Positions 1 to 8,333 of a DNA stretch of 42,530 bases are shown one piece after another. The position numbers were made by a program, and so were the translations under genes. Position 1 is the stretch's first letter. Each line of letters begins with the position of its first letter. The notes under the pieces are model-generated. The model did no database searches. It was not told where the DNA came from and saw only the letters and a program-made list of their open reading frames with translations. The stretch lies in NCBI RefSeq assembly GCF_022790535.1, contig NZ_LOHG01000031.1:1-42530 (forward strand), in the 5' to 3' direction. Source of the DNA: Pseudomonas maioricensis. GTDB taxonomy: Bacteria > Pseudomonadota > Gammaproteobacteria > Pseudomonadales > Pseudomonadaceae.

Positions 1-37
1 ACCAGCGAGGCACCCAGTGGTGGGGCAAGAGCGTTTT

Positions 38-123
38 GGTTACTTTTGCGCTCCATCAAAAGTGACGCGCTGTAAAAGCGCAACCAATATCAGCCATGAA
101 CGCAACAACGGATATGTACACAA
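38..123 (+). repeat. Dispersed ~85-bp repeat, left copy
   Basis: This stretch reappears in inverted orientation at 42435-42516. Both copies share a block beginning GGTTACTTTTG, an internal AAAAGTGACGCGC, then GCGCAACCAATA, and end in ACAACGGATATGTACACAA. Each copy can fold: ACTTTTG pairs with CAAAAGT and GCGC pairs with GCGC across a short loop. I take it to be a dispersed non-coding pseudomonad repeat; its class name is not known to me. Confidence 0.8.
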
Positions 124-165
124 TATTGCTATCCTCCCCTAATCCCCCGCCAATCAGAGCCACCC

Positions 166-834
166 ATGCTTGAAGTAAAAAACGTCTTCAAGAGCTACGC
201 CACCGCCCAGGGCCCACTGGCAGTTTTGCGTGGGGTGGACCTGGCGTTGCAGAGCGGCAGCAGCCTGGCACTCATGGGCGAATCAGGCAGTGGCAAAAGC
301 ACCTTGCTGCACTTGGTAGCAGGCCTTGATCAGGTCGATGCAGGGCAGATCGAAATCGCCGGGCAGCGGCTGGATCGCATGAGCGAATCACAACTCGCCA
401 ACTGGCGACGCACGGAAATTGGTCTCGTGTTCCAGCAATTCAACCTCATCGGCAGCCTCAAGGTCGAAGACAATCTCGCCTTCCAGGCGCGGCTGGCGGG
501 ACGCTTCCAGTCCGATTGGCAAGCACAACTGGTGGAGCGGCTGGGTCTTGGTGACTTGCTCAAACGCTATCCCGAACAACTGTCCGGCGGCCAACAACAG
601 CGGGTTGCGATTGGCCGGGCGCTGGCGTCGCGGCCGGGTTTACTGCTGGCCGACGAGCCCACCGGCAACCTTGATGAAGCCACCAGCGATGAAGTCCTGC
701 AACTCCTGCTGGACCTGTTGAGCGACAGCTCGACCAGCCTGTTGATGGTCACCCACAGCCCACGGGTCGCCGCGCGTCTTGCCCATCAAGTCACCCTGCA
801 CCATGGTCGCCTGGCAACCGGGAACGGGTACTGA
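166..834 (+). CDS. ABC transporter ATP-binding protein (LolD/MacB-type, AttE-like)
   Basis: Cytoplasmic ATPase of 222 residues that would power an FtsX-type transporter. The Walker A motif GESGSGKST lies at residues 38-46, the Q-loop near 90, the signature LSGGQQQR at 139-146, Walker B LLLADEP at 159-165 and the switch histidine at 197. Length and the ADEPTGNLD motif are typical of the LolD/MacB/FtsE group. The stop is followed one base later by the GTG start of the permease, so the two are translationally coupled. The order ATPase, permease, AttH-like lipoprotein resembles AttEFGH clusters, here with a single permease. The transported substrate is unknown; export or extraction of a lipid or lipoprotein is inferred from the family, not shown. 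Confidence 0.9.
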   Translation: MLEVKNVFKSYATAQGPLAVLRGVDLALQSGSSLALMGESGSGKSTLLHLVAGLDQVDAGQIEIAGQRLDRMSESQLANWRRTEIGLVFQQFNLIGSLKVEDNLAFQARLAGRFQSDWQAQLVERLGLGDLLKRYPEQLSGGQQQRVAIGRALASRPGLLLADEPTGNLDEATSDEVLQLLLDLLSDSSTSLLMVTHSPRVAARLAHQVTLHHGRLATGNGY

Positions 835-835
835 G

Positions 836-3316
836 GTGCCGGTTCTCTATTGGACATTGCGCGCCCTGCTCAGCCATTGGCGACGTCATCCGGTGCAGTT
901 TTTCAGCGTGCTGACAGGACTGTGGCTAGCCACTGCGCTGTTGACCGGTGTGCAGGCGCTCAACAGCCAGGCGCGGCAGAGCTACGCCCAGGCCAGCCAA
1001 CTGATCGGCGGCGAACCGCAAAGCAGCCTTGTCACCGCCAACAATGCAGCGTTCTCACAAGGACTGTTCATAAGCCTGCGCCGTTCGGGCTGGCCCGTGT
1101 CGCCCGTGGTACAAGGACGAATCATCCTGAGTGGGCTGGAAGATCGCCGGGTGCAACTAATGGGCATTGACCCGGTTTCGTTACCCAGCGGCTCGGCGGT
1201 TGCCGGACAGACGCTGGACCTGAGCGGGATCGTCGACTTTCTCACCCCGCCGGGCCAGACCTGGATCGCCACACAAACCCTGCAAGCGCTGGGCTTGCAC
1301 GAAGGCCAGCAACCGTTGACCAGCAACGGGCACGCCCTGCCGCCGCTGCGCAGCCGGGTGGACATGGCACCGGGCGTGCTGCTCACTGATATAGGCTTCG
1401 CCCAGCCACTGCTGGAAATGCCCGATCAGCTGTCGCGTTTGCTGTTGCCCAGGGAATTCGCCGCGAGTAATCCACCTCTACCGCCGGAGTTGAACGGTCA
1501 GCTTCAACTCAAGAAAGGCGGCGAAGAGAACAACCTGGCGCGCCTCACGGAAAGTTTCCACCTGAACCTGAACGCACTGGGCGTGCTCGCCTTCATCGTC
1601 GGCCTGTTCATTGTGCATGCCGCGATCGGCCTCGCGCTGGAGCAGCGCCGGGGACTGCTGCGCAATCTGCGCGCCTGTGGCGTTAGCGCCAGAATGCTGA
1701 TCACGGCACTGGCGATGGAGCTTGGAGTACTGGCCCTGCTCGGCGGACTGCTCGGGATTGCCAGCGGTTATGTGCTGGCTAGCCTGCTACTGCCCGATGT
1801 CGCTGCCAGCCTGCGCGGCTTGTATGGCGCTGAGGTCGCCGGGCAACTGAGCCTGAGTCCGGTCTGGTGGCTGGGCGGCCTTGGCTTGAGTGTGTTGGGT
1901 GCATTGCTGGCTGGCGTCAGCAGTTTGCTGCGTGCGGCGCGCCTGCCCTTGCTCGCGCTGGCCAATCCTCAGGCCTGGCATCAGGCCCACAGCCGCTGGT
2001 TGCGCCGTCAGGGTTGGGTGGCTGGCGGTGCCGTAATCATTGCATTGCTTGCGCTGGTGCTGGGTGACAGCCTCGCGGCCGGCTTTGTGTTGACAGGCGC
2101 CCTGCTGCTGGCTGCGGCTCTGGGCCTGCCGGTGGTGCTCAACAGTCTGCTCAAGGTGTTACTGGGCCGCAGTCGCTCAGTATTGGGCCAATGGTTTCTG
2201 GCTGATTGCCGTCAACAACTGCCCGCCCTGAGCCTGGCATTGATGGCCTTGCTGCTCGCGCTGGCGGCCAATATCGGAGCGGGGAGCATGACGTCCGGCT
2301 TCCGGCAAACCTTCGGCAACTGGCTGGAACAAAGGCTGACCGCCGAGTTGTACGTCACCCCGCAAAATGCTGCCCAAACCCCCGAACTGCAAGACTGGCT
2401 CGCGCAGCAACCCAGCGTTGGCGCGATACTGCCTAACTGGCAGGTGCCGATCCAACTGGACGGCTGGCCCGCGGACCTGTTCGGCGTGGTGGATCATTCA
2501 ACCTACCGCGAGCATTGGCCGCTGCTGGAGGCCGTCAGTGGCGATCCATGGGACCAACTGGTCCAGAGTGATAGCGTGATGATCAGCGAGCAACTGGCTC
2601 GCCGCCTCAAACTGAGCGTCGGCGAAACCCTGGTGATTCCCGCCCCTGACGGCCAGTGGACGCCACGTATCGTGGGTGTCTACGCCGACTACGGCAATCC
2701 CAAAGGCCACTTGCTGGTCAATGCCCAACGCTTGCTGCGCCACTGGCCACAACTGGCTGCCAATCGCTTTAACCTGCGCATCGATCCGGCCGCCGTGCCC
2801 GCGCTGGTCAGCGAGCTGCAACAGCGATTCGCGCTGGACGACAACCACATCATTGATCAGACCCAACTCAAAGGCTGGTCCACACAGATCTTTGAACGCA
2901 CTTTCGCCGCCACCGCAGCGCTGAACAGCCTGACCCTCGCCGTCGCGGGTATCGCGCTGTTCATCAGCCTGCTGACCCAGAGTCAAAACCGCCTCGGGCA
3001 ACTCGCGCCGTTGTGGGCGCTGGGTGTCACGCGTCGCCAGTTGATGCTGCTCAACCTCGGCCAGACCTGGTTGCTGGCGGTGCTGACCCTGATTCTGGCG
3101 TTGCCACTGGGCTTGCTGCTGGCGTGGTGTCTGGATGCAGTGATCAACGTGCAGGCCTTCGGCTGGCGCTTGCCGCTGCATATCTTCCCTGCGCAGCTCC
3201 TGCAACTCGCAGCGCTGGCACTCCTCGCAACCCTGCTCGCCTCTGCATGGCCACTGTTGAAGCTGTCGCGTACTCGCCCTGCCGACCTGCTGAGGACGTT
3301 TGCCAATGAAAATTAA
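836..3316 (+). CDS. FtsX-family ABC transporter permease
   Basis: Large inner-membrane permease of 826 residues, partner of the preceding ATPase. I chose the GTG at 836, one base after the ATPase stop. An ATG at 779 in the same frame would give 19 extra hydrophilic residues inside the upstream gene. There is an N-terminal membrane segment, a large soluble periplasmic-type domain, a hydrophobic cluster from about residue 245 to 460, a second soluble region, and a C-terminal FtsX-like cluster of three or four segments from about 690 to 815. This doubled arrangement is typical of long FtsX/DUF214 permeases. The gene ends 11 bases into the next gene, indicating an operon. The substrate is unknown. 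Confidence 0.88.
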   Translation: MPVLYWTLRALLSHWRRHPVQFFSVLTGLWLATALLTGVQALNSQARQSYAQASQLIGGEPQSSLVTANNAAFSQGLFISLRRSGWPVSPVVQGRIILSGLEDRRVQLMGIDPVSLPSGSAVAGQTLDLSGIVDFLTPPGQTWIATQTLQALGLHEGQQPLTSNGHALPPLRSRVDMAPGVLLTDIGFAQPLLEMPDQLSRLLLPREFAASNPPLPPELNGQLQLKKGGEENNLARLTESFHLNLNALGVLAFIVGLFIVHAAIGLALEQRRGLLRNLRACGVSARMLITALAMELGVLALLGGLLGIASGYVLASLLLPDVAASLRGLYGAEVAGQLSLSPVWWLGGLGLSVLGALLAGVSSLLRAARLPLLALANPQAWHQAHSRWLRRQGWVAGGAVIIALLALVLGDSLAAGFVLTGALLLAAALGLPVVLNSLLKVLLGRSRSVLGQWFLADCRQQLPALSLALMALLLALAANIGAGSMTSGFRQTFGNWLEQRLTAELYVTPQNAAQTPELQDWLAQQPSVGAILPNWQVPIQLDGWPADLFGVVDHSTYREHWPLLEAVSGDPWDQLVQSDSVMISEQLARRLKLSVGETLVIPAPDGQWTPRIVGVYADYGNPKGHLLVNAQRLLRHWPQLAANRFNLRIDPAAVPALVSELQQRFALDDNHIIDQTQLKGWSTQIFERTFAATAALNSLTLAVAGIALFISLLTQSQNRLGQLAPLWALGVTRRQLMLLNLGQTWLLAVLTLILALPLGLLLAWCLDAVINVQAFGWRLPLHIFPAQLLQLAALALLATLLASAWPLLKLSRTRPADLLRTFANEN

Positions 3317-4379
3317 CCGGCTGGTGCTGCTAATTCTCCTGACCCTTGCCGGCTGTGATAAACCTGCCGAGCCAGAACAGGGTTTCGCCGGTCTGGGCAA
3401 TCAGGCAGAACAGTTCACCCCGGTCACGCCGGGCCGTAAGTTCGCCTTTCCGGAGGATCACGGCCCGCATCCGGGATTCCGCATCGAGTGGTGGTATATC
3501 ACCGCCAACCTCAAGGACGAGCAAGGGCAGAACTTCGGCGTGCAATGGACACTGTTCCGCAATGCGTTACGCGCCGGTGCTGAGGGCTCGGGCTGGAATG
3601 ACGGGACGATCTGGATGGGCCACGCTGCGGTGACCTCGGCCACGCAACACTACGCGGCGGAGCGCTATGCACGGGGCGGTATCGAACAGGCAGGGGTAAA
3701 GCTCACGCCATTTTCAGCGTGGATCGACGACTGGGCACTGCGCAGCGATTCGACCACGGCAGACCCGTTGGCTGACATGCAATTGCAGGCCAAGGGGCCG
3801 CAGTTCGCTTATCAGCTCCATCTGACGGCCAGCAAACCGCTGGTGCTGCAGGGCACACAGGGCTTCAGTCAGAAATCCGAACAGGGTCAGGCTTCGTATT
3901 ACTACAGCCAGCCGTACTTTCAAGCCGACGGCGAACTGACCATCGCTGGCAAACGTTATCAAGTCAGCGGCCCGGCGTGGCTGGATCGCGAATGGAGCAG
4001 CCAGCCGTTGACCTCCAACCAGACCGGCTGGGACTGGTTCTCGGTGCATCTGGACAGTGGCGAAGAGTTGATGCTGTATCGCATGCGCCAAAAACAGGGC
4101 GAGCCCTACCTGACCGGCACATGGATCAACGCTGACGGCAGCACACAACTGCTGACCGCCAACGACATCAGCCTGTTGCCATTGGCCAATACTCGCGTTG
4201 CAGGCCACGACATGCCGACCCGCTGGTCGGTGAAAATCCCCGGCAAGGGTCTGGAAATCATCACCGAAGCCCTGAATCCCAAGGCCTGGATGGACCTGCA
4301 GATTCCCTACTGGGAGGGCCCGATTACCTTGAGTGGCAGTCATAAAGGTGTGGGGTATCTGGAGATGACCGGGTATTGA
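3306..4379 (+). CDS. AttH/CrtC-like lipocalin-fold lipoprotein
   Basis: Predicted lipoprotein of 357 residues. The start ATG at 3306 gives a lysine/arginine-containing N-terminus, a leucine-rich core and the lipobox LAGC with Cys17; a TTG at 3300 adds only two residues. The body has many tryptophan- and glycine-rich strands (EWWYIT, WLDREWSSQ, WDWFSVHLDSGEELM) typical of the AttH / carotenoid 1,2-hydratase-like family, which folds as two lipocalin-like barrels. Asp follows the lipidated Cys, an inner-membrane retention signal in E. coli; in Pseudomonas the sorting rule differs. It overlaps the permease gene by 11 bases. It probably serves as the periplasmic partner of the transporter, binding a hydrophobic ligand; this is inference from family and context. 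Confidence 0.85.
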   Translation: MKINRLVLLILLTLAGCDKPAEPEQGFAGLGNQAEQFTPVTPGRKFAFPEDHGPHPGFRIEWWYITANLKDEQGQNFGVQWTLFRNALRAGAEGSGWNDGTIWMGHAAVTSATQHYAAERYARGGIEQAGVKLTPFSAWIDDWALRSDSTTADPLADMQLQAKGPQFAYQLHLTASKPLVLQGTQGFSQKSEQGQASYYYSQPYFQADGELTIAGKRYQVSGPAWLDREWSSQPLTSNQTGWDWFSVHLDSGEELMLYRMRQKQGEPYLTGTWINADGSTQLLTANDISLLPLANTRVAGHDMPTRWSVKIPGKGLEIITEALNPKAWMDLQIPYWEGPITLSGSHKGVGYLEMTGY

Positions 4380-4419
4380 TGGCTGCACGCATAGAGTGCA
4401 AGTGCCTTCGATGATCCTC

Positions 4420-4520
4420 TGTAGGAGTAGAGCTTGGTCTGGGCGGCATTCCGACGATATGGCTGGACTCGATTCGGATAGACCGCGGTGTTCTTATCGC
4501 GAGCAAGCTCTGCTCCCACG
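4420..4520. repeat. REP/REPIN element
   Basis: Inverted pair of Pseudomonas REP-like ends: GTAGGAGTAGAGCTTG at the left, and GCGAGCAAGCTCTGCTCCCA at the right. Confidence 0.8.
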
Positions 4521-4631
4521 GGGTAATGCATTCCAAAGTTCATACAGGAATTGAACCCAAATCTAGCCACCACTGAAGCCCTTATAACCGATTGATCTAA
4601 AACTCCCCCGTTTCCCATGGGTCAGTTTCTG

Positions 4632-4655
4632 GGTGGCTGCACTTTCTCAGCCACC
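4632..4655 (+). promoter_or_regulatory. 5' UTR hairpin before the NAGGN operon
   Basis: GGTGGCTG and CAGCCACC form a perfect 8-bp stem around the 8-nt loop CACTTTCT. No U-tract follows, so it is not a standard terminator. It ends 28 bases before the start codon. Downstream lie ACGGA (4663-4667) and AAGGA (4676-4680), the latter being the ribosome-binding site. Both fit the ANGGA core bound by CsrA/Rsm proteins. Confidence 0.45.
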
Positions 4656-4683
4656 TTCCCCAACGGAAAACCGGTAAGGACTT

Positions 4684-6456
4684 ATGTGCGGATTAGCTGG
4701 AGAATTACGTTTCGACCATCAACCGGCGGATCTAGCCGCTGTTGAACGCATTACCCATGAGCTGGCGCCTCGCGGCCCGGATGCGTGGGGGTTTCACAGC
4801 CAGGGGCCGATTGCTCTTGGTCATCGCCGCCTGAAAATCATGGACCTGTCGGACGCCTCTGCGCAGCCAATGATCGACAGCCACCTGGGCCTTTCAATGG
4901 CCTTCAACGGCGCGGTGTATAACTATCCGGAACTGCGGACCGAGCTACAAAACCTGGGTTACCAGTTCCATTCCGACGGCGACACCGAAGTGTTGCTCAA
5001 GGGCTATCACGCCTGGGGCGTTGATTTACTACCCAAGCTCAATGGCATGTTTGCCTTTGCGATCTGGAATCGCGACAAGCAAGAGCTGTTCATCGCTCGT
5101 GACCGTCTGGGCGTCAAGCCGCTGTACTTTTCGCGCACTGACAAGCGCCTGCGCTTCGCATCGACACTGCCAGCCCTGCTCAAAGGTGGCGACATCAGCG
5201 GCATGCTCGACCCGGTGGCCCTCAATCATTACCTGAACTTCCACGCTGTGGTCCCAGCCCCGCGCACCTTGCTCGCCGGTGTCGAAAAGCTCGCACCTGC
5301 CAGCTGGATGCGCATTGATGCCCACGGTAAGACTGAACAGCAAGTCTGGTGGCGTCTGCCTTACGGCCCGCATGCCGATGAGGCCAATCTGACGCTGGAA
5401 GACTGGCGTGATCGTGTGCTCGACAGTACTCGCGAAGCGGTGGCGATTCGTCAGCGTGCGGCAGTGGATGTCGGTGTATTGCTTTCCGGCGGCGTCGATT
5501 CGAGCATGCTGGTTGGATTGCTGCGCGAAGTCGGCGTCGAAAACCTGTCGACCTTCTCCATCGGTTTTGAAGATGCAGGTGGTGAACGTGGTGACGAATT
5601 CCAGTACTCCGACCTGATCGCCAGGCATTACGGCACCAATCACCATCAGTTGCGCATTCAGGAACACGAGATTATCGAGCAGTTGCCTGCGGCGTTTCGC
5701 GCCATGAGCGAGCCGATGGTGAGTCATGACTGCATCGCTTTCTATCTACTGTCCCGCGAAGTCTCCAAGCACTGCAAAGTGGTGCAAAGCGGCCAGGGTG
5801 CCGACGAGCTGTTCGCCGGCTATCACTGGTATCCGCAAGTTGATGGCGCTGCCGATCCGGTTGCGGCTTATCGCGATGCGTTTGTCGATCGCAGTTATAA
5901 CGAGTACGCGGCAACCGTGCAGCCCAAGTGGCTGACCGCCAACGATGCAGCGGGTGATTTTGTTCGCGAGCACTTCGCTCAACCGGGCGCCGATGCGGCC
6001 GTGGACAAGGCACTGCGTCTGGACAGCACGATCATGCTCGTCGATGACCCGGTCAAGCGCGTCGACAACATGACCATGGCCTGGGGCCTGGAAGCGCGTA
6101 CGCCGTTCCTGGACTATCGCCTGGTGGAACTGTCGGCGCGTATTCCCGGCAAATTCAAGTTGCCTGACGGCGGCAAACAGGTGCTGAAAGAAGCTGCGCG
6201 TCTGGTCATCCCTTCGGAAGTGATCGACCGTAAAAAAGGTTACTTCCCGGTACCGGGCCTCAAGCATCTGGAAGGTGCGACGCTGGGTTGGGTACGCGAC
6301 TTGCTGGTTGACCCGAGCCAGGATCGCGGCCTGTTCAACCCGGCCATGATCGACAAACTGTTGACCAACCCGGAAGGTCAACTGACGCCTCTGCGCGGCT
6401 CCAAGTTGTGGCAGTTGGCAGCGCTGAACCTGTGGCTCAGCGAACAAGGACTCTGA
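4684..6456 (+). CDS. asnO: N-acetylglutaminylglutamine amidotransferase (asparagine-synthase-like)
   Basis: Cytoplasmic enzyme of 590 residues that amidates N-acetylglutaminylglutamine to NAGGN, an osmoprotectant dipeptide, using glutamine as ammonia donor. After Met removal Cys2 (MCGLAG) is the class II glutaminase nucleophile. The N-terminal Ntn domain spans roughly 1-200 and the synthetase domain carries the PP-loop SGGVDSS at 268-274. It resembles AsnB, but the following GNAT/ATP-grasp and M42 genes form the characteristic NAGGN trio seen in P. aeruginosa and other proteobacteria. The ribosome-binding site AAGGA precedes ATG at good spacing. The next gene starts 3 bases after its stop, so the two are co-translated. 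Osmotic induction is known for the pathway; the sequence here only shows a leader hairpin and GGA motifs. Confidence 0.93.
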   Translation: MCGLAGELRFDHQPADLAAVERITHELAPRGPDAWGFHSQGPIALGHRRLKIMDLSDASAQPMIDSHLGLSMAFNGAVYNYPELRTELQNLGYQFHSDGDTEVLLKGYHAWGVDLLPKLNGMFAFAIWNRDKQELFIARDRLGVKPLYFSRTDKRLRFASTLPALLKGGDISGMLDPVALNHYLNFHAVVPAPRTLLAGVEKLAPASWMRIDAHGKTEQQVWWRLPYGPHADEANLTLEDWRDRVLDSTREAVAIRQRAAVDVGVLLSGGVDSSMLVGLLREVGVENLSTFSIGFEDAGGERGDEFQYSDLIARHYGTNHHQLRIQEHEIIEQLPAAFRAMSEPMVSHDCIAFYLLSREVSKHCKVVQSGQGADELFAGYHWYPQVDGAADPVAAYRDAFVDRSYNEYAATVQPKWLTANDAAGDFVREHFAQPGADAAVDKALRLDSTIMLVDDPVKRVDNMTMAWGLEARTPFLDYRLVELSARIPGKFKLPDGGKQVLKEAARLVIPSEVIDRKKGYFPVPGLKHLEGATLGWVRDLLVDPSQDRGLFNPAMIDKLLTNPEGQLTPLRGSKLWQLAALNLWLSEQGL

Positions 6457-6459
6457 TTA

Positions 6460-8208
6460 ATGAAACAGCACTCGACGACCTACAGTCAGCGCCTGTTGCG
6501 CGGCCAGTCGCCTTCGTATGAACGGCTTCAAGCGCGCTTTGCAGAGGACGGCAGTGACAATGAAGCCAAACCGCTCGCCCTGCATTGCGGCTGGGGCCGA
6601 CTGCTGATCGGCCACACTTACCCTGATCCGGCTGCGCTGGCCAATGAGTTGCTCAACGAGAAGCCGGGCGAGCGCGATATTGCGCTGTATGTCGCTGCCC
6701 CGCAGCAGGTGCTCGCTCAATCGCCTCAACAATTGTTTCTCGACCCGTCGGACACCTTGCGCCTGTGGTTCAGCGATTACCGTCCTGCGCAACGGGTGTT
6801 TCGCGGCTTTCGGATTCGCCGGGCGCAGAACAGTGCCGATTGGCAGGCCATCAACAATCTGTACATCGCGCGCGGCATGCTGCCCATCGACCCGGAGCTG
6901 CTGACCCCGCGTCATCAAGGCGGTCCGGTTTACTGGCTGGCGGAGGATGAGACGACTAATGCGGTGATCGGCAGCGTCATGGGCCTCAATCATCACAAGG
7001 CGTTCAATGATCCGGAAAACGGCAGCAGCCTCTGGTGCCTGGCCGTAGACCCGCAATGCACGCGCCCCGGTGTTGGCGAAGTGCTGGTGCGTCATCTGAT
7101 TGAGCATTTCATGAGCCGTGGCCTGAGTTATCTGGACCTGTCGGTGCTGCATGACAATCAGCAAGCCAAGGCGCTGTACGCCAAGCTGGGTTTTCGCAAC
7201 TTGCCAACCTTCGCCATCAAGCGCAAAAACGGCATCAACGAAATACTGTTTCTAGGCCCTGGCCCGGAAGCTGATTTCAATCCATACGCGCGGATTATTG
7301 TTGAAGAAGCGCACCGTCGGGGTATCGAAGTACAGGTGGATGACGCCGAGGCTGGCTTGTTTACGCTGGCATATGGCGGACGCCGGATTCGTTGCCGGGA
7401 ATCGCTGAGCGACTTGACCAGCGCGGTCAGTATGACGCTGTGTCAGGACAAGAGCCTGACCCACAAGGCCCTGAAATCTGCAGGCCTGAAGTTGCCTGCG
7501 CAACAACGGGCGGGTGACGACGAGGCTGATCGGGCGTTTCTTGAAGAGCACAAGCAAATCGTTGTCAAACCGCTGGATGGCGAGCAAGGCCAAGGCGTTG
7601 CCGTCAATCTGCAAACCGTCGAAGAAATGCACGGCGCCATCGAACGCGCCAAACAGTTCGACACCCGGGTCATTCTGGAAAGCTTCCACGAGGGGCTGGA
7701 TCTGCGCATTGTCGTGATCGGCTTCGAAGTAGTCGCCGCAGCAATTCGTCGACCTGCTGAAGTCGTGGGTGATGGTCGCCATACCATCGGCCAGTTGATC
7801 GAGGCCCAGAGTCGGCGTCGTGCCGCAGCGACCAGTGGCGAAAGCAAGATCCCCATGGACGAGGAAACCGAGCGTACGGTGCGTGATGCCGGTTATGAAC
7901 TCAGCAGCGTATTGCCCATGGACGAACGTCTGGCGGTACGCCGCACTGCCAACCTGCACACCGGTGGCTGCCTGGAGGATGTAACGTCGATTCTGCACCC
8001 GGTGCTCAGCGACGCAGCCATCCGCGCCGCCCGTGCGCTGGACATCCCGGTGGTGGGCCTGGACTTGATGGTCCCGGCCGCCGATCAGCCCGAGTACGTT
8101 TTCATCGAGGCCAACGAACGCGTCGGGCTCGCCAACCATGAACCGCAACCGACGGCAGAAAAGTTTGTCGATCTGCTGTTTCCGCACAGTTTGCCTGCGC
8201 ACGTGTGA
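6460..8208 (+). CDS. ngg: N-acetylglutaminylglutamine synthetase (GNAT + ATP-grasp)
   Basis: Bifunctional protein of 582 residues that makes the N-acetylated Gln-Gln dipeptide for NAGGN. A GNAT acetyltransferase domain covers about residues 110-270 (VLHDNQQAKALYAKLGF is the typical C-terminal acetyl-CoA-binding part). An ATP-grasp ligase domain related to RimK/cyanophycin synthetase follows from about 310 to the end, with the nucleotide-binding segment IVVKPLDGEQGQGV and the metal-binding FIEANE near the C-terminus. The start lies 3 bases downstream of the amidotransferase stop. The gene ends before a REP element that separates it from the M42 peptidase. The domain fusion is diagnostic of this family. 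Confidence 0.93.
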   Translation: MKQHSTTYSQRLLRGQSPSYERLQARFAEDGSDNEAKPLALHCGWGRLLIGHTYPDPAALANELLNEKPGERDIALYVAAPQQVLAQSPQQLFLDPSDTLRLWFSDYRPAQRVFRGFRIRRAQNSADWQAINNLYIARGMLPIDPELLTPRHQGGPVYWLAEDETTNAVIGSVMGLNHHKAFNDPENGSSLWCLAVDPQCTRPGVGEVLVRHLIEHFMSRGLSYLDLSVLHDNQQAKALYAKLGFRNLPTFAIKRKNGINEILFLGPGPEADFNPYARIIVEEAHRRGIEVQVDDAEAGLFTLAYGGRRIRCRESLSDLTSAVSMTLCQDKSLTHKALKSAGLKLPAQQRAGDDEADRAFLEEHKQIVVKPLDGEQGQGVAVNLQTVEEMHGAIERAKQFDTRVILESFHEGLDLRIVVIGFEVVAAAIRRPAEVVGDGRHTIGQLIEAQSRRRAAATSGESKIPMDEETERTVRDAGYELSSVLPMDERLAVRRTANLHTGGCLEDVTSILHPVLSDAAIRAARALDIPVVGLDLMVPAADQPEYVFIEANERVGLANHEPQPTAEKFVDLLFPHSLPAHV

Positions 8209-8230
8209 ATCTCCGCTGTGCCGTGCTCCT

Positions 8231-8293
8231 GTAGGAGCTGCCGCAGGCTGCGATTGTGATCCATCCCCTTCGCAGCCTTCGGCAGCTCCTACA
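8231..8293. repeat. REP inverted pair inside the NAGGN operon
   Basis: GTAGGAGCTGCCGCAGGCTG at the left is answered by CAGCCTTCGGCAGCTCCTAC at the right. It sits in the 125-base gap between the synthetase and peptidase genes and would fold into a stable mRNA hairpin there, possibly lowering or protecting downstream expression. Confidence 0.8.
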
Positions 8294-8333
8294 AGAAAGC
8301 CGTGTACAGCTCTCGTATTTCAGGAGTACCCCA

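Larger units (their letters stand above)
4380..4683. other. Intergenic: REP pair and leader of the NAGGN operon
   Basis: 304 bases without a protein gene. It holds a REP-type pair at about 4420-4520, an unassigned AT-richer stretch at 4540-4610 where a promoter would be expected, and a hairpin at 4632-4655 just before the amidotransferase start. I could not identify a convincing sigma-70 or AlgU promoter by eye. Confidence 0.6.

Noticed and set aside
2498..3400. 300-codon minus-strand open frame over the permease C-terminus.
   Set aside because: Gln/Arg-rich shadow of the FtsX permease frame, with no ribosome-binding site.
4684..6456. Ordinary asparagine synthetase AsnB.
   Set aside because: The adjoining GNAT/ATP-grasp and M42 genes define the NAGGN cluster instead.
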